A stretch of DNA of 64,000 bases from Veillonella intestinalis (GCF_943193155.1 NZ_CALPDB010000004.1:1-64000), one strand, 5' to 3'. Positions 47,589-57,021 are shown, counted from the first letter of the stretch. Translations and numbers: made by a program. The notes: generated by a model not told the origin, from the sequence alone.

Positions 47589-47876
47589 TTATTCAGGTTT
47601 ATTAATTAAAGTAACAACAAATTCGCTATCTTCTACTAATGTGGCTTGAATAAAGTTGTCACCATTAAATTGAAGTACCGTACCTGGTGTTAATATATGT
47701 TGTTCTTCTTGGTTAAGCTGTACATCTACTTTGCCTTTTACAACAGTAAAGACTACATTTGCTTCAGGATGGTTGTGGTTTTCAACTTTTTCACCAGCTT
47801 TACCACCTTTTTTTACTACGATAAAATTAGGACCTTGGAATAATAAACCTAAGTCGTTCTTTTCAGTACCTACCAT
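47589..47876 (-). CDS. Small cupin-domain protein
   Basis: This 95-residue single-domain beta-barrel protein has the metal-binding cupin motif HNHPEANVVFTVVKG (about 34-48). The second motif is degenerate (TPGTVLQFNGDN). The substrate is unknown. The start follows AAGGAGG. Its 5' leader contains a large hairpin with a T-run that could act as a regulated terminator. Confidence 0.8.
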   Translation of the reverse strand: MVGTEKNDLGLLFQGPNFIVVKKGGKAGEKVENHNHPEANVVFTVVKGKVDVQLNQEEQHILTPGTVLQFNGDNFIQATLVEDSEFVVTLINKPE

Positions 47877-47901
47877 GGGAATTCCTCCTTAGAGAATACA
47901 A

Positions 47902-47989
47902 AAAAATACTTGCCGACAGTACGTTGCGTTTCACACTATAAGGGAAAGGTAATTAGTAAGAAAGCGCAATGGGTCACCTGCCGGCAAGA
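47902..47989 (-). ncRNA. Candidate structured leader with terminator upstream of the cupin gene
   Basis: On the minus strand, CTTGCCGGCAG (47989-47979) pairs with CTGTCGGCAAG (47919-47909) through one G-U pair, enclosing about 60 nt with an inner TTGCG/CGCAA helix. The stem is followed by TATTTTTTT and, about 15 nt later, the cupin Shine-Dalgarno. It may be only the terminator of the upstream two-gene operon. The large loop is unlike a simple terminator. I could not match it to a known riboswitch. Confidence 0.5.
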
Positions 47990-47999
47990 TATATATAAG

Positions 48000-48061
48000 T
48001 ATGCTACAACAGTAAGGCATTATAGGTTTTTACAGGGTTTCAAACTATATGTTGCAGCATA
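48000..48061. repeat. Inverted repeat upstream of the structured cupin leader
   Basis: TATGCTACAACA (48000-48011) and TGTTGCAGCATA (48050-48061) are complementary except for one position. On the minus strand a perfect TATAAT lies inside the loop (about 48019-48024), so this may be a promoter or operator for the cupin transcript. Confidence 0.45.
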
Positions 48062-48134
48062 ACCTATATCGAAGGTAAATGGCCTCTTACGCTAGCTTAC
48101 CAATAGCTATTAGATATGTATTTATAGACTTGTA

Positions 48135-48797
48135 TTAGGCACGAACTACTTTATATTGTGGGAATTCGCCATCAATGAGTTCAACCGCAAATTTAAAATT
48201 GCTATCAGCGGCGCTAATAAAACCTTGGAACCAGGCTTGATAAGCGGCCATCATAAAAGTCTGATCAACACCAGCTTTGGCCCAGTTGGATTTTTGATTA
48301 GCATGACTACCTTCCCAAATAAATTCAGCATCTGTATCAGCTAATACGGTATCGCCACCATCACAAGGCATGCCATTGAGATAGTAATTTTGCATAATTT
48401 GGTATATTTCTTGAGGACGATGTTCACCATTGCCTAATTCGTCAGCAGCTACTTTACCACAAGCGGCCCCTTGGGTTACGAAGGCTGTTAAAATTGCTTC
48501 TTCTACTTCACTACCAGCACAGTCCAATAAATCTTTAATAAAATTTGCTTCTCGGACTGTAGCAATTTCTATTTGATTTTGTAACCAGCCATGAATATTA
48601 TTATGGTCGATAATCATCTGTAAATTTCGATCCGCTGGAATTGGTTTGCCATATAAATCAAGAGCTACAAAATGAAGTTCATCAGCTAAATCGCCTACCG
48701 CTTTTTGCGCTTCTTCATACACTAATTGTTCGCGCTCAATAACGAGGCGAATTTTTTTATATAACCAAAAATGGATATGACCTAATACTGCTGACAT
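48135..48797 (-). CDS. Protein of unknown function in the siroheme-reductase operon
   Basis: This 220-residue soluble, acidic, mostly helical protein has cysteines in LLDCAGSEVEEA (about 91), GAACGK and MPCDGGDT (about 143). No signal peptide or known motif is recognised. It begins 2 bp after the reductase-like gene with an AAAGGAG site within it, so the two are translationally coupled. The coupling suggests a partner or maturation role. I do not know the family. Confidence 0.7.
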   Translation of the reverse strand: MSAVLGHIHFWLYKKIRLVIEREQLVYEEAQKAVGDLADELHFVALDLYGKPIPADRNLQMIIDHNNIHGWLQNQIEIATVREANFIKDLLDCAGSEVEEAILTAFVTQGAACGKVAADELGNGEHRPQEIYQIMQNYYLNGMPCDGGDTVLADTDAEFIWEGSHANQKSNWAKAGVDQTFMMAAYQAWFQGFISAADSNFKFAVELIDGEFPQYKVVRA

Positions 48798-48799
48798 GC

Positions 48800-49795
48800 T
48801 TATGCTCCTTTACGAATTTTTTCTAAACGACTTACTAATTCATCAACATCAAAACCATGGATAGAGGCGGCTTGCCATAATGGTTCTGACGTAGCGGAAG
48901 GACAGCCAAGGCAGCCCATACCAATTTCTTGGAGCGCTGGAATTGTATTTGGGTAAACTTCAATAATTTCACGGATGATAGAGTTTTCAGTAATTGGATC
49001 CCCTTGATTTAAGCCTTGAGCTCCTTTACTACCCATGCCAGGTAAGTTCACAAGTGGTTCGTTAGCATTTGGATTTGCTGCTGTAGCGCTTATTGTATTC
49101 ACAGGGCTAGCTACGGCTTTAGCTCCATCAACTGGAGTAATATTGCCTAATACGGCTTCTTTAAACGCTTCAAGACCAATGCGGTCGATGAAGGCACCAA
49201 TACGTTCAATATGAGCATTTTCTTTGTAGAAAGTCACCATACGGTCCACTAATTCAAGTACTTCTTTTTCAGTGGCTACTTCAGCGATTAAATCGCCAAA
49301 TCGAGGATGAGCACCGGCACTGCCACCAGCGTATACTTGCCAGCCTTCAGCGGTACCAATAACGCCAATATCCTTAGTAATGGATTCAGAACAAGAGTTA
49401 GGGCAGCCAGATACGCCCATTTTCATTTTAGAAGGCATTTCTTGTGAAACATATAATTTATCTAATTTCATACCAAGACTAACGCTGTCTTGTTTAGCAC
49501 GTTTACAGAAGGTTGTACCTGGGCAGATTTTTACGCTGCGTACACGATTAGATGTTGTATAGGCTGGTGCCATGCCGAGCATTTCCCAAGCTTTATCTAC
49601 ATCTTCTTGTTTTAAGTTAGTGATCATAATTCGTTGACCACCAGTAATTTTTAGTGTAGCTTTAAATGTATTGGCTACATCAATAAATTTTTGAAGCATT
49701 GCTGGTTGTACAAAACCACCAGGAATGCGTGGAGTAATAGCGTAACGGCGTTGTCCGTTACGAATGCGTTGTAAGTTACCTGCTACTTGAGCCAT
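48800..49795 (-). CDS. Nitrite/sulfite reductase-like siroheme protein fused to DUF1858
   Basis: This 331-residue protein has a small NIR/SIR module (about 1-220): a ferredoxin-like half domain (RRYAITPRIPGGFV, LKITGGQRI), then cysteines for the 4Fe-4S/siroheme centre in CPGTTFC (about 91) and SGCPNSC (about 131). After a linker, a DUF1858 domain (about 265-331) with CLGC follows. It resembles small assimilatory-type sulfite reductases with a DUF1858 tail. The substrate is unknown. The start follows AAAGGACG. Confidence 0.78.
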   Translation of the reverse strand: MAQVAGNLQRIRNGQRRYAITPRIPGGFVQPAMLQKFIDVANTFKATLKITGGQRIMITNLKQEDVDKAWEMLGMAPAYTTSNRVRSVKICPGTTFCKRAKQDSVSLGMKLDKLYVSQEMPSKMKMGVSGCPNSCSESITKDIGVIGTAEGWQVYAGGSAGAHPRFGDLIAEVATEKEVLELVDRMVTFYKENAHIERIGAFIDRIGLEAFKEAVLGNITPVDGAKAVASPVNTISATAANPNANEPLVNLPGMGSKGAQGLNQGDPITENSIIREIIEVYPNTIPALQEIGMGCLGCPSATSEPLWQAASIHGFDVDELVSRLEKIRKGA

Positions 49796-49906
49796 AATTC
49801 ATCGTCCTTTCCCTTGACGGCGCTTCTTTACGAGCGCGTTACTTCTACGTATAATTAAAGAGTAGTGTATCATCTTGTGGGAACACTACTTCGTGTTTAC
49901 ATGTTC

Positions 49907-49950
49907 ATTATAGGGCATGTTACATGATTTGTATGTAGCCAGTGCTACAT
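49907..49950 (-). promoter_or_regulatory. Promoter with an upstream palindrome for the siroheme-reductase operon
   Basis: On the minus strand a perfect TATAAT (49912-49907) implies a start near 49900. The -35 is poor. The inverted repeat ATGTAGC-CAGT-GCTACAT (49933-49950) is centred 41.5 bp upstream of that start. This is the class II position used by Crp/Fnr-family activators. A separate inverted repeat AGTAGTGT/ACACTACT (49861-49890) lies in the leader. Confidence 0.55.
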
Positions 49951-50026
49951 TTTTATTTTTTTAGATATACTTTTAAAATGATTCGTAATTGCAATTTACT
50001 CATAGTTGAGATAGGTTGAGGCAACA

Positions 50027-51193
50027 ATGAAACAATTATATGAAAAGGTTCTTACAGGACGCTTTGTGAAACGGCCGAACCGTTTTGTCGTGCAGTTAGC
50101 AATGGATCACTTGCAAGGTGAGATTGTATCGGCTCATTTGCCAAATCCAGGGCGTATGTGGGAACTTTTATATCCAAATGTTAAATTTTATGTAGTTCAT
50201 CACCCTAAAGTAGGTGCTAAAACCCAATATCGTGTTATTGGCATCGAACGTGATGGGGTACCGATTATGTTAGATACTAATTATAGTAATGATGTAGCTG
50301 AATATTTAATTAGTACTAAACAAATTCCCGGTTGGGAAGCGTGGTCTGTAGTGCGCCGAGAGTATACGGTGGGGCAAAGTCGTTTTGATTTATTACTCAC
50401 TAATGAAGAAGAAGAATCCTTTTTACTGGAAGTGAAGTCCTGCACCTTGTTTAGCCGTCATGGGGCTATGTTCCCTGATGCTATTACAGAACGTGGGCGT
50501 AAACATTTACTCCACTTGCAACATTTACAAAGTGAAGGCTATCATACAGGAGTGTTGTTTTTAGTACAATGGGAGTATGCGCAATGGTTTTTACCTGATT
50601 ATCATACCGATTTAGCCTTTGCTCAGACTTTTGCAGCCGTGGCGGGTGATCTGGACTGGAAGGCAGTCGCACTTCGGTGGACTGAGGATTTTACCATGCC
50701 TACGGTTATTCGTGAATGTCAGTATAAGGCTGATTTAGTAGCTCAAGAAGGGCAGGATCGAGGGGATTATTTAGTAGTGTTATATTTGCCAGAGACAATG
50801 GATTTAGAAATTGGTAGTAAAGGGACTATGCATTTTGAACGAGGCTATTATACATATGTAGGTTCAGCTAAAGCGAATTTGACGAAACGCTTGGAGCGTC
50901 ATAAACGAAAACGTAAGAAATTGCATTGGCATTTAGATTATTTTCGTTCCCATTGTGAAATGATAGCCGCCATGCCTATTCGTAGTAGTGCCGATTTAGA
51001 ATGTGAGCTAGCAAAGGCGATGCAACAGCTAGATACTTGGGAGATTACGGGTTTTGGGTGTAGTGATTGCGACTGTACAAGCCATCTCTTTGGTAGTAGC
51101 TACAACCCCATTCACCATGAGCCTTTTATGCTCATGGTGGAAGATTTCCGCATGAATCGGCTAGATTCACTGATGGGGATTGAGGCAAAATAA
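50027..51193 (+). CDS. sfsA: SfsA fused to a GIY-YIG/DUF123 nuclease-like domain
   Basis: This 388-residue protein has an N-terminal SfsA domain (about 1-230: RPNRFV, HLPNPGRM, FDLLL, LEVKSCTLF, FPDAITERGRKHL), related to restriction-type nuclease folds, and a C-terminal DUF123/GIY-YIG-like domain (about 250-380: GYYTYVGSAKANLTKRLERH, then HWHLDYF and GCSDCDCTSHLF). SfsA alone is about 230 residues, so this is a natural fusion. The in vivo function of neither domain is settled. Confidence 0.88.
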   Translation: MKQLYEKVLTGRFVKRPNRFVVQLAMDHLQGEIVSAHLPNPGRMWELLYPNVKFYVVHHPKVGAKTQYRVIGIERDGVPIMLDTNYSNDVAEYLISTKQIPGWEAWSVVRREYTVGQSRFDLLLTNEEEESFLLEVKSCTLFSRHGAMFPDAITERGRKHLLHLQHLQSEGYHTGVLFLVQWEYAQWFLPDYHTDLAFAQTFAAVAGDLDWKAVALRWTEDFTMPTVIRECQYKADLVAQEGQDRGDYLVVLYLPETMDLEIGSKGTMHFERGYYTYVGSAKANLTKRLERHKRKRKKLHWHLDYFRSHCEMIAAMPIRSSADLECELAKAMQQLDTWEITGFGCSDCDCTSHLFGSSYNPIHHEPFMLMVEDFRMNRLDSLMGIEAK

Positions 51194-51422
51194 AATGACC
51201 TATGGTCTATGTAACCTGCTTTTGTTACATGTAAAATACAGATAGGAGATTATCATTTTACAGAGAGCGTATGTAATGAAATAATAATGATTAAAGACCA
51301 TATTTTTCAGGTATAAAGCCTAATAAGTAGCATTATACCGCTAAAAATGCTATAATATAAGTTGCTAATAAATTAAATTGAAGAATAAACAAGCGATTAG
51401 TTATTTTAAATGAGGTGAGACT
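51192..51422. other. Intergenic region upstream of gyrA
   Basis: The left part has nested inverted repeats: AAAATGA (51192-51198) with TCATTTT (51253-51259), enclosing CCTAT/ATAGG and ATGTAAC/GTTACAT. They may end sfsA transcription. The right part has TATAAT (51351-51356), the probable gyrA -10, overlapped by the inverted repeat TAGCATT/AATGCTA (51328-51352). Confidence 0.45.
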
Positions 51423-53900
51423 GTGGAGGAAACGACCTGGAGTCATGGGAAAATAGAACCCATCCAGATTGATAAAGAGATGAAGAGCTCCTATATCGAT
51501 TATGCTATGAGTGTAATCGTTATGCGTGCCTTACCAGATGTTCGCGATGGTCTAAAGCCAGTGCATCGTCGTATTTTGTACGCTATGCATGAAACTGGCA
51601 TGGCGCCAAATAAGCCATACAAGAAATCGGCCCGTATCGTCGGGGACGTACTTGGTAAATATCATCCACATGGGGATAGTTCAGTATATGATGCCACTGT
51701 GCGTTTAGCGCAAGATTTCAATACGCGCTACCTCTTGGTAGATGGCCATGGTAACTTTGGTTCTATTGATGGTGACTCAGCGGCGGCTATGCGTTATACA
51801 GAAGTTCGTATGGCTCGCATTACAACGGAAATGTTGGCTGATATTGACAAAGATACTGTTGATTTCATGCCAAACTATGACGAATCTTTGCAAGAACCAA
51901 CTGTATTACCAGCGAAGATTCCAAATTTATTGATTAATGGTTCGGCTGGTATTGCTGTAGGGATGGCGACTAACATTCCACCGCATAACTTAAATGAAGT
52001 AGCGGATGGTTTGATTATGCTTATCGATAATCCAGATGCGGATGTAGCAGATTTGATGACGGCCATCAAAGGACCAGACTTCCCAACCGGTGCGTTAATT
52101 CTTGGCCGTGAAGGCATTAAAAAGGCATATAGCACTGGTCGTGGCAGCATTAAGATGCGTGCTCGCGCTACCATTGAAGAGATGAATAAAGGGAAGCACC
52201 GCATTGTAGTGACGGAAATTCCGTATCAGGTTAATAAGGCTCGTGTTATTGAAAATATTGCCGAGTTAAGCCGTGATAAAGTAATTGATGGCATTACAGC
52301 TCTTCGTGATGAAAGTGACCGTCGTGGTTTGCGCATTGTAGTAGAACTTCGTGCTGATGTGCAGCCAGATATTGTGCTTAACAAATTATATAAACATACG
52401 CAATTGCAAGATACTTTTGGCGTTATTATGTTGGCCTTAGTTGACGGCCATCCAAAAGTATTAACCTTGAAAGAAGTATTGAGCCATTATTTGAATCATC
52501 GTTTAGGCGTTATTGTGCGTCGTACGCAATTCGAATTGGCCAAGGCAGAAGCTCGTGCTCATATTTTAGAAGGTTTGCTCATTGCCCTTGATCATATTGA
52601 TGAAGTTATTGCTACTATTCGTGCGTCTGAAACGGATGATATTGCGAAGAAGGCCTTAATTGAAAAATTCGGTTTATCTGAAAAGCAAGCCGTTGCTATT
52701 TTAGATATGCGTTTACGTCGTTTAACAGGCTTAGAACGTGAAAAAATCGAAGATGAATACAAACAACTTGAAATTCTTATTGCTGATTTGAAAGCTATTT
52801 TAGCTAGCGAAGAACGTCAACGTGGTATCATCAAAGAAGAATTGACGGAAATGAAACAAAAATATGGTGATGACCGTCGCAGTGAAATTACAATTGATAC
52901 ATCAGAACTTGATGTGGAAGATTTAATTGCTGACGAAGAAATGGTAATTACCTTAACTCGTCAAGGCTATATTAAACGCATGAATGCTAATGTATATCGC
53001 AACCAACATAAAGGTGGCGTAGGCGTTGTGGGGATGAAGACGAAGGAAGATGATTATGTAGTACAGATTTCTCATGTACGCACTCATAATACACTTCTAT
53101 TCTTCACTACCGCTGGTCGGGCATATCGCTTGAAAGGCTACGAAGTGCCAGAAGCATCGAGTCGCAATTCACGGGGTACAGCGATTATCAATGTATTACC
53201 ACTCAATGTAGGGGAAGCTGTTACCACGATGATTGATATGGAAACAGTAAATCATGACTTGAACCTATTCTTAGTAACGAAACAAGGCGTGGTGAAACGT
53301 ACTTCTATTGAAGAATATCGCAATATTCGTCGCAGTGGTCTTAATGCTATTTCCTTAGGGGAAGAAGATCGCTTAATTGCCGTTTGCTTAACCACCGGTG
53401 GTCAAGACATTCTCTTAGGTACTCGCAAAGGTATGGCGATTCGTTTCAATGAAGAAGATGCTCGCCTTATGAAACGATCGGCTCAAGGTGTGCGTGGCAT
53501 TAAATTGAATGCTGGTGACGAAGTAGTTGGAGCCGGTGTCATTACAGAATCAGGTGAAGCTTGTCAGGTATTCACTATTAGTGAAGAAGGTTTTGGTAAA
53601 CGAAATAGTGAAGATGCGTACAGTCTCCAAAAACGAGGCGGTAAAGGGACGAAAAACTTCCGTATTACCGACAAAACCGGTGATGTAGTGGCTGTTGAAA
53701 TCGTAACTGATAATGACGAAGTGATGTTGATTTCCGAACAAGGCAAGATTATTCGCTTTGATATGAAAGACATTGCTATCAAAAAAGGCAAAGCTATCTC
53801 TGGTGTGAAAACACAAAGTCTTGATGCAGGTGATAAAGTAGCTTCCGTTGCTATCATTGCAAAAGCAGAATTAGAAGACGAAGAAACTAGTTTATTCTAA
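51423..53900 (+). CDS. gyrA: DNA gyrase subunit A
   Basis: This 825-residue protein is the DNA cleavage subunit of gyrase. It has the winged-helix region with RILYAMHE, the quinolone-determining segment [10 protein letters not shown] (Ser and Asp at the usual resistance positions, hence wild type), the catalytic tyrosine in [10 protein letters not shown], the exit gate, and the C-terminal beta-pinwheel with the GyrA-box-like QRGGKGTK near residue 740. The start is GTG after GAGGTGAG. It is 30 kb from gyrB, on the other replication arm. Confidence 0.97.
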   Translation: MEETTWSHGKIEPIQIDKEMKSSYIDYAMSVIVMRALPDVRDGLKPVHRRILYAMHETGMAPNKPYKKSARIVGDVLGKYHPHGDSSVYDATVRLAQDFNTRYLLVDGHGNFGSIDGDSAAAMRYTEVRMARITTEMLADIDKDTVDFMPNYDESLQEPTVLPAKIPNLLINGSAGIAVGMATNIPPHNLNEVADGLIMLIDNPDADVADLMTAIKGPDFPTGALILGREGIKKAYSTGRGSIKMRARATIEEMNKGKHRIVVTEIPYQVNKARVIENIAELSRDKVIDGITALRDESDRRGLRIVVELRADVQPDIVLNKLYKHTQLQDTFGVIMLALVDGHPKVLTLKEVLSHYLNHRLGVIVRRTQFELAKAEARAHILEGLLIALDHIDEVIATIRASETDDIAKKALIEKFGLSEKQAVAILDMRLRRLTGLEREKIEDEYKQLEILIADLKAILASEERQRGIIKEELTEMKQKYGDDRRSEITIDTSELDVEDLIADEEMVITLTRQGYIKRMNANVYRNQHKGGVGVVGMKTKEDDYVVQISHVRTHNTLLFFTTAGRAYRLKGYEVPEASSRNSRGTAIINVLPLNVGEAVTTMIDMETVNHDLNLFLVTKQGVVKRTSIEEYRNIRRSGLNAISLGEEDRLIAVCLTTGGQDILLGTRKGMAIRFNEEDARLMKRSAQGVRGIKLNAGDEVVGAGVITESGEACQVFTISEEGFGKRNSEDAYSLQKRGGKGTKNFRITDKTGDVVAVEIVTDNDEVMLISEQGKIIRFDMKDIAIKKGKAISGVKTQSLDAGDKVASVAIIAKAELEDEETSLF

Positions 53901-53952
53901 GTAGACTTATTATAAACAGTTGGCATTGTAAATTATAAAATTTGCACATAAT

Positions 53953-54007
53953 AAAGAGCTGTAACGATATGTGGATTTATTTCACAATGACGTTACAGCT
54001 CTTTTTT
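53953..54007. terminator. Terminator between gyrA and the LysE exporter gene
   Basis: AAAGAGCTGTAACG (53953-53966) pairs with CGTTACAGCTCTTT (53991-54004), followed by T residues. It overlaps the end of the convergent exporter gene. Confidence 0.85.
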
Positions 54008-54587
54008 ATAACATGCTATATACACATTCTAATAAAGTAAGGGCTAAGATACAATTAATCAAGCGAAAGTGTTGATTATAGATTCGTTGTAAAGCAAGGC
54101 CGGCAGCGATCCAAGAACCCGTTGCAATACAGCCCATAGTAGCAATAAATACATTAGCGGTAATCAGCCAAAATAATTCGGTTGTAATTGGTGCTATATA
54201 TCCTGTTAAGGCTGTGATGCCAAAAATATAGATTTTTACATTGACGAATTGAAGTAAAAATCCCTTTAAAAAGGAAGCCGACTGGGTAGTTGTAGCCTTT
54301 TGTGGTTTACTAGTAGCTATATTAAAAGCAAGCCATAGTATATACAGAATGCCAATATATTTTATAATTAGTAATAGTTCGGGAAACGCAGCACCCATAA
54401 AAAAGACAAAAAGCCCGCAAATAACTTGAACTACAAAATAGCCTACAAATATTCCAAAAAACAAAGGTTTACCTTTTAACCAACCATATACATTGGTAGT
54501 ATTGAGGGCTAATATATTACCTGGCCCAGGTGTAAAGGCATTAATAATACAGTATATAATAAAATTGCTAACTATATAGGCTGACAT
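54006..54587 (-). CDS. LysE/RhtB-family amino acid exporter
   Basis: This 193-residue inner-membrane exporter has about six helices. The N-terminal motif TPGPGNILAL (about 19-28) is the LysE-superfamily signature. Its substrate is an amino acid or related solute. The gene is downstream of and in the same orientation as a LysR regulator, with a terminator-like hairpin between. The start has TTAGGAG upstream. Confidence 0.83.
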   Translation of the reverse strand: MSAYIVSNFIIYCIINAFTPGPGNILALNTTNVYGWLKGKPLFFGIFVGYFVVQVICGLFVFFMGAAFPELLLIIKYIGILYILWLAFNIATSKPQKATTTQSASFLKGFLLQFVNVKIYIFGITALTGYIAPITTELFWLITANVFIATMGCIATGSWIAAGLALQRIYNQHFRLINCILALTLLECVYSML

Positions 54588-54695
54588 AAATTCATCTCCT
54601 AACTAATATAATATATGCTAAGTGAAATTTGAATGTGTAGTATTAGTTAAGAGGATATCATAAATTGTTTATTGATAGGTAATACATTAAAAATT

Positions 54696-54735
54696 AGGTT
54701 ATCCATAGCTTAAAACTATGGATAACCTTTAAAAT
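54696..54735 (-). terminator. Terminator of the LysR gene
   Basis: AGGTTATCCATAG (54696-54708) pairs perfectly with CTATGGATAACCT (54716-54728). The minus-strand product continues into a short T-rich tail. Confidence 0.8.
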
Positions 54736-54778
54736 TTAATTTATGTGTTACATAAAAGTGTTACAGCACTATATAGGG

Positions 54779-55681
54779 TTATAAATGTTCATAATTTTTT
54801 AGGGCATTTACATATAAATTAGCTAAGGTGGATAGGGGTTGATTAGCTAGTTGAATATAGCCAATAGTAATTGTTTCTTCCACTGCGAGTGGCACAGCGA
54901 TTAAGGCGTCTCCTTGTAAGTAGCTTGGCATAATACCACTGGATACGGTATAACCATCTAGACCGATTAATAAGTTAACGACTGATGCACGGTCACTAAT
55001 GCGTACGATTTTATCGGTAGGTAAAGTACTAAGGATTTCTTCCGCATAATATTCTGATTCATAAGGGCCTTGTAAAAAGTTAAGTCGTGCATACGGTTTC
55101 AAATCATCTAAGGTGATGATTTCTTTATGAGCTAATGGATGATGACGGCGTAAAAACACATGCGGTTTAGTTGTAAATAAGGGTGTAAAGGTAAGTTGTC
55201 GTTGTGCGATTTCTTTACGTAATACAGTTTCATTGTTGGCACTGATATATAAAATGCCAAGATCACTAAAGCGATTTTTAACATCCTCTAATATTTGATA
55301 CGTTCTTGTTTCATTGAGGATGAATTCAAAACGATCTTCGCCAAATTGTTTGACCATATCTACGAAAGCATTAGCTGTAAAGGTATAATGCTGTGTTGAC
55401 ACAGCAAATCGTACTTTTTCAGGTTGATTATTAATGAAGGTATCCTCTAATAATTCCATTTGTTGGCATACGGAACGTGCATATCCTATAAATTGTTGCC
55501 CAAATTGTGTAAGGATAACACCATTTCGTTGACGAATAAACAGAGGCTCTTTTACTGTTTTTTCAATATCATGAAGTGCATTGGAGAGGCTCGGTTGTGA
55601 TATGTATAAACGACGTGCTGCTTCAGTGATTGAGCCTGTTTCAGCAATCATAAGAATATATTTCAGTTGTTGTAAGGTCAT
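54779..55681 (-). CDS. LysR-family transcriptional regulator
   Basis: This 300-residue regulator has an N-terminal winged helix (MTLQQLKYILMIAETGSITEAA, with ISQPSLSNALHDIEK as recognition helix) and a periplasmic-binding-like effector domain (about 90-290). AGGAG precedes the ATG. It probably regulates the LysE-type exporter downstream; LysR genes commonly act on neighbours. The effector is unknown. Confidence 0.88.
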   Translation of the reverse strand: MTLQQLKYILMIAETGSITEAARRLYISQPSLSNALHDIEKTVKEPLFIRQRNGVILTQFGQQFIGYARSVCQQMELLEDTFINNQPEKVRFAVSTQHYTFTANAFVDMVKQFGEDRFEFILNETRTYQILEDVKNRFSDLGILYISANNETVLRKEIAQRQLTFTPLFTTKPHVFLRRHHPLAHKEIITLDDLKPYARLNFLQGPYESEYYAEEILSTLPTDKIVRISDRASVVNLLIGLDGYTVSSGIMPSYLQGDALIAVPLAVEETITIGYIQLANQPLSTLANLYVNALKNYEHL

Positions 55682-56035
55682 AGGAACTCCTCATGGTGAG
55701 TAGGTAGATGAAGTAATTAAAGTAATTAAATTATCGAGTAGTGGATAGCCTGCTTATATGAAAATGGGTGAGCAAGTATCTGTTTATACTATGTATAGTA
55801 CCAAAGAATTAAGCTGGCGGATATAGGAAGTTTATAGGATTCGTAACTTTTTTATAACTTTCATTGAAAGGAATTCTCTTTTGCACAATTTTATGGTACA
55901 ATACATATATAAAGAATGAGATATATAGATATAGTTTGTTTTACAAAGTAGTATTATATAGTATAATAAAAGAGTTCGTCCCTATGAGGGAAGGCTTAGG
56001 ATTTTAAATAGACAGTATTGTAGGAGGCGAGTCCT
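55682..56035. other. Intergenic region between the LysR gene and the DUF2156 gene
   Basis: About 350 bp separating divergent genes. The right half is AT-rich, with -10-like TATATA/TATAAA runs near 55904-55913 and a small CCCTATGAGGG palindrome near 55981. No other reading frame with a ribosome binding site was seen. Confidence 0.45.
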
Positions 56036-56944
56036 ATTTTAGAATTTAAACGATTTGAATTAAAAGATAAACCTATTATTGATGATTATTTTGCGGAACA
56101 TCATTACGAAGCATCGGATTGTTGTTTCACAACTTTATTTATGTGGCAAGATCCCTATGGTATTCAGTGGGCTGAAGAAGATGGGGTACTCTTTATTAAA
56201 GGGGGCGGTAAACGAGAACCATTTATGTTACCCCCATTTGCTGGTAAAGATGCTAAATTTGTAGATGGTCTTGAAATGGCAAAAGAATGGTTTAAAGTAA
56301 ATAATTTGCCTTTCCGTCTTAAAGGGGTAAATCCTATTATGATGGAACGGATGAATACGTTATGCCCTGATTGTTATGAATTTACACCAGATAGAGATAA
56401 TTTTGAGTATATTTATAAAACACAAGATTTAATTTCTTTGTCCGGTAAAAAATTACGGCAGAAGAAAAATCACTTGAATCAGTTCCGTATGCAATACACA
56501 AATTATGAGTATATGCCACTTACGGATGATATTTTTGCTGATTGTATTGCTACTGCTGAGTCCTGGGTAGAAACACATCATGAAGAAGGCATTGAAGATG
56601 AATTAGAAGCTATTAAATTATTATTTAAACACTGGGATGAGTTAGGTCTTGTTGGCGGTGCTATCAAGTTATTTGGTCGTATTGAGGCATTTACTATTGG
56701 TCAGTTGTTGAATGAACGAATTGCTTTAATTCATATTGAAAAAGCTAATCCAACAATTCGTGGCTTATATCAGGCGATTAATAATGAATTTGTTCGTCAT
56801 GAATTTGCCGATACAGAGTTTGTAAATCGTGAAGAAGATATGGGCTTACCAGGTCTTCGCAAAGCGAAAGAGTCATATAATCCAGATCATTTTGCAGAAA
56901 AATATGACGCAGTGTATGCTGATCAATGTCCCATTGAGTTATAA
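56036..56944 (+). CDS. DUF2156 (phosphatidylglycerol lysyltransferase C-terminal-like) protein with an ATT start
   Basis: This protein of 302 residues has an acyltransferase-like fold of the DUF2156 family. Its N-terminal part, PIIDDYFAEHHYEASDCCF, and the later KKLRQKKNHLNQF and ERIALIHIEKANPTIRGLY are typical. The first in-frame ATG is at 56141, but the conserved region begins upstream. The frame opens at 56024. The only codon with proper spacing (8 bp) from AGGAGG (56022-56027) is ATT at 56036. Family proteins begin with a similar residue run, so ATT is very likely the start. Confidence 0.78.
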   Translation: MLEFKRFELKDKPIIDDYFAEHHYEASDCCFTTLFMWQDPYGIQWAEEDGVLFIKGGGKREPFMLPPFAGKDAKFVDGLEMAKEWFKVNNLPFRLKGVNPIMMERMNTLCPDCYEFTPDRDNFEYIYKTQDLISLSGKKLRQKKNHLNQFRMQYTNYEYMPLTDDIFADCIATAESWVETHHEEGIEDELEAIKLLFKHWDELGLVGGAIKLFGRIEAFTIGQLLNERIALIHIEKANPTIRGLYQAINNEFVRHEFADTEFVNREEDMGLPGLRKAKESYNPDHFAEKYDAVYADQCPIEL

Positions 56945-56949
56945 TTCAT

Positions 56950-56977
56950 AGAGGAGTCCATGGGACTCCTCTTTTTG
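56950..56977 (+). terminator. Terminator after the DUF2156 gene
   Basis: AGAGGAGTCC (56950-56959) pairs with GGACTCCTCT (56963-56972), followed by TTTT. Confidence 0.9.
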
Positions 56978-57021
56978 TATAGAATTTGGTTAATATTAAA
57001 TAGTAATAGTAGAGGTAATAT

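Noticed and set aside
49933-49965. Short hairpin with a T-run that could be a plus-strand terminator
   Set aside because: No plus-strand gene ends near it; its symmetry and -41.5 position relative to a minus-strand promoter fit an activator site better.
54696-54728. TTATCCATA/TATGGATAA resembling DnaA boxes
   Set aside because: Both lie in the arms of a perfect terminator hairpin and differ from the consensus at the penultimate positions, with no cluster around them.
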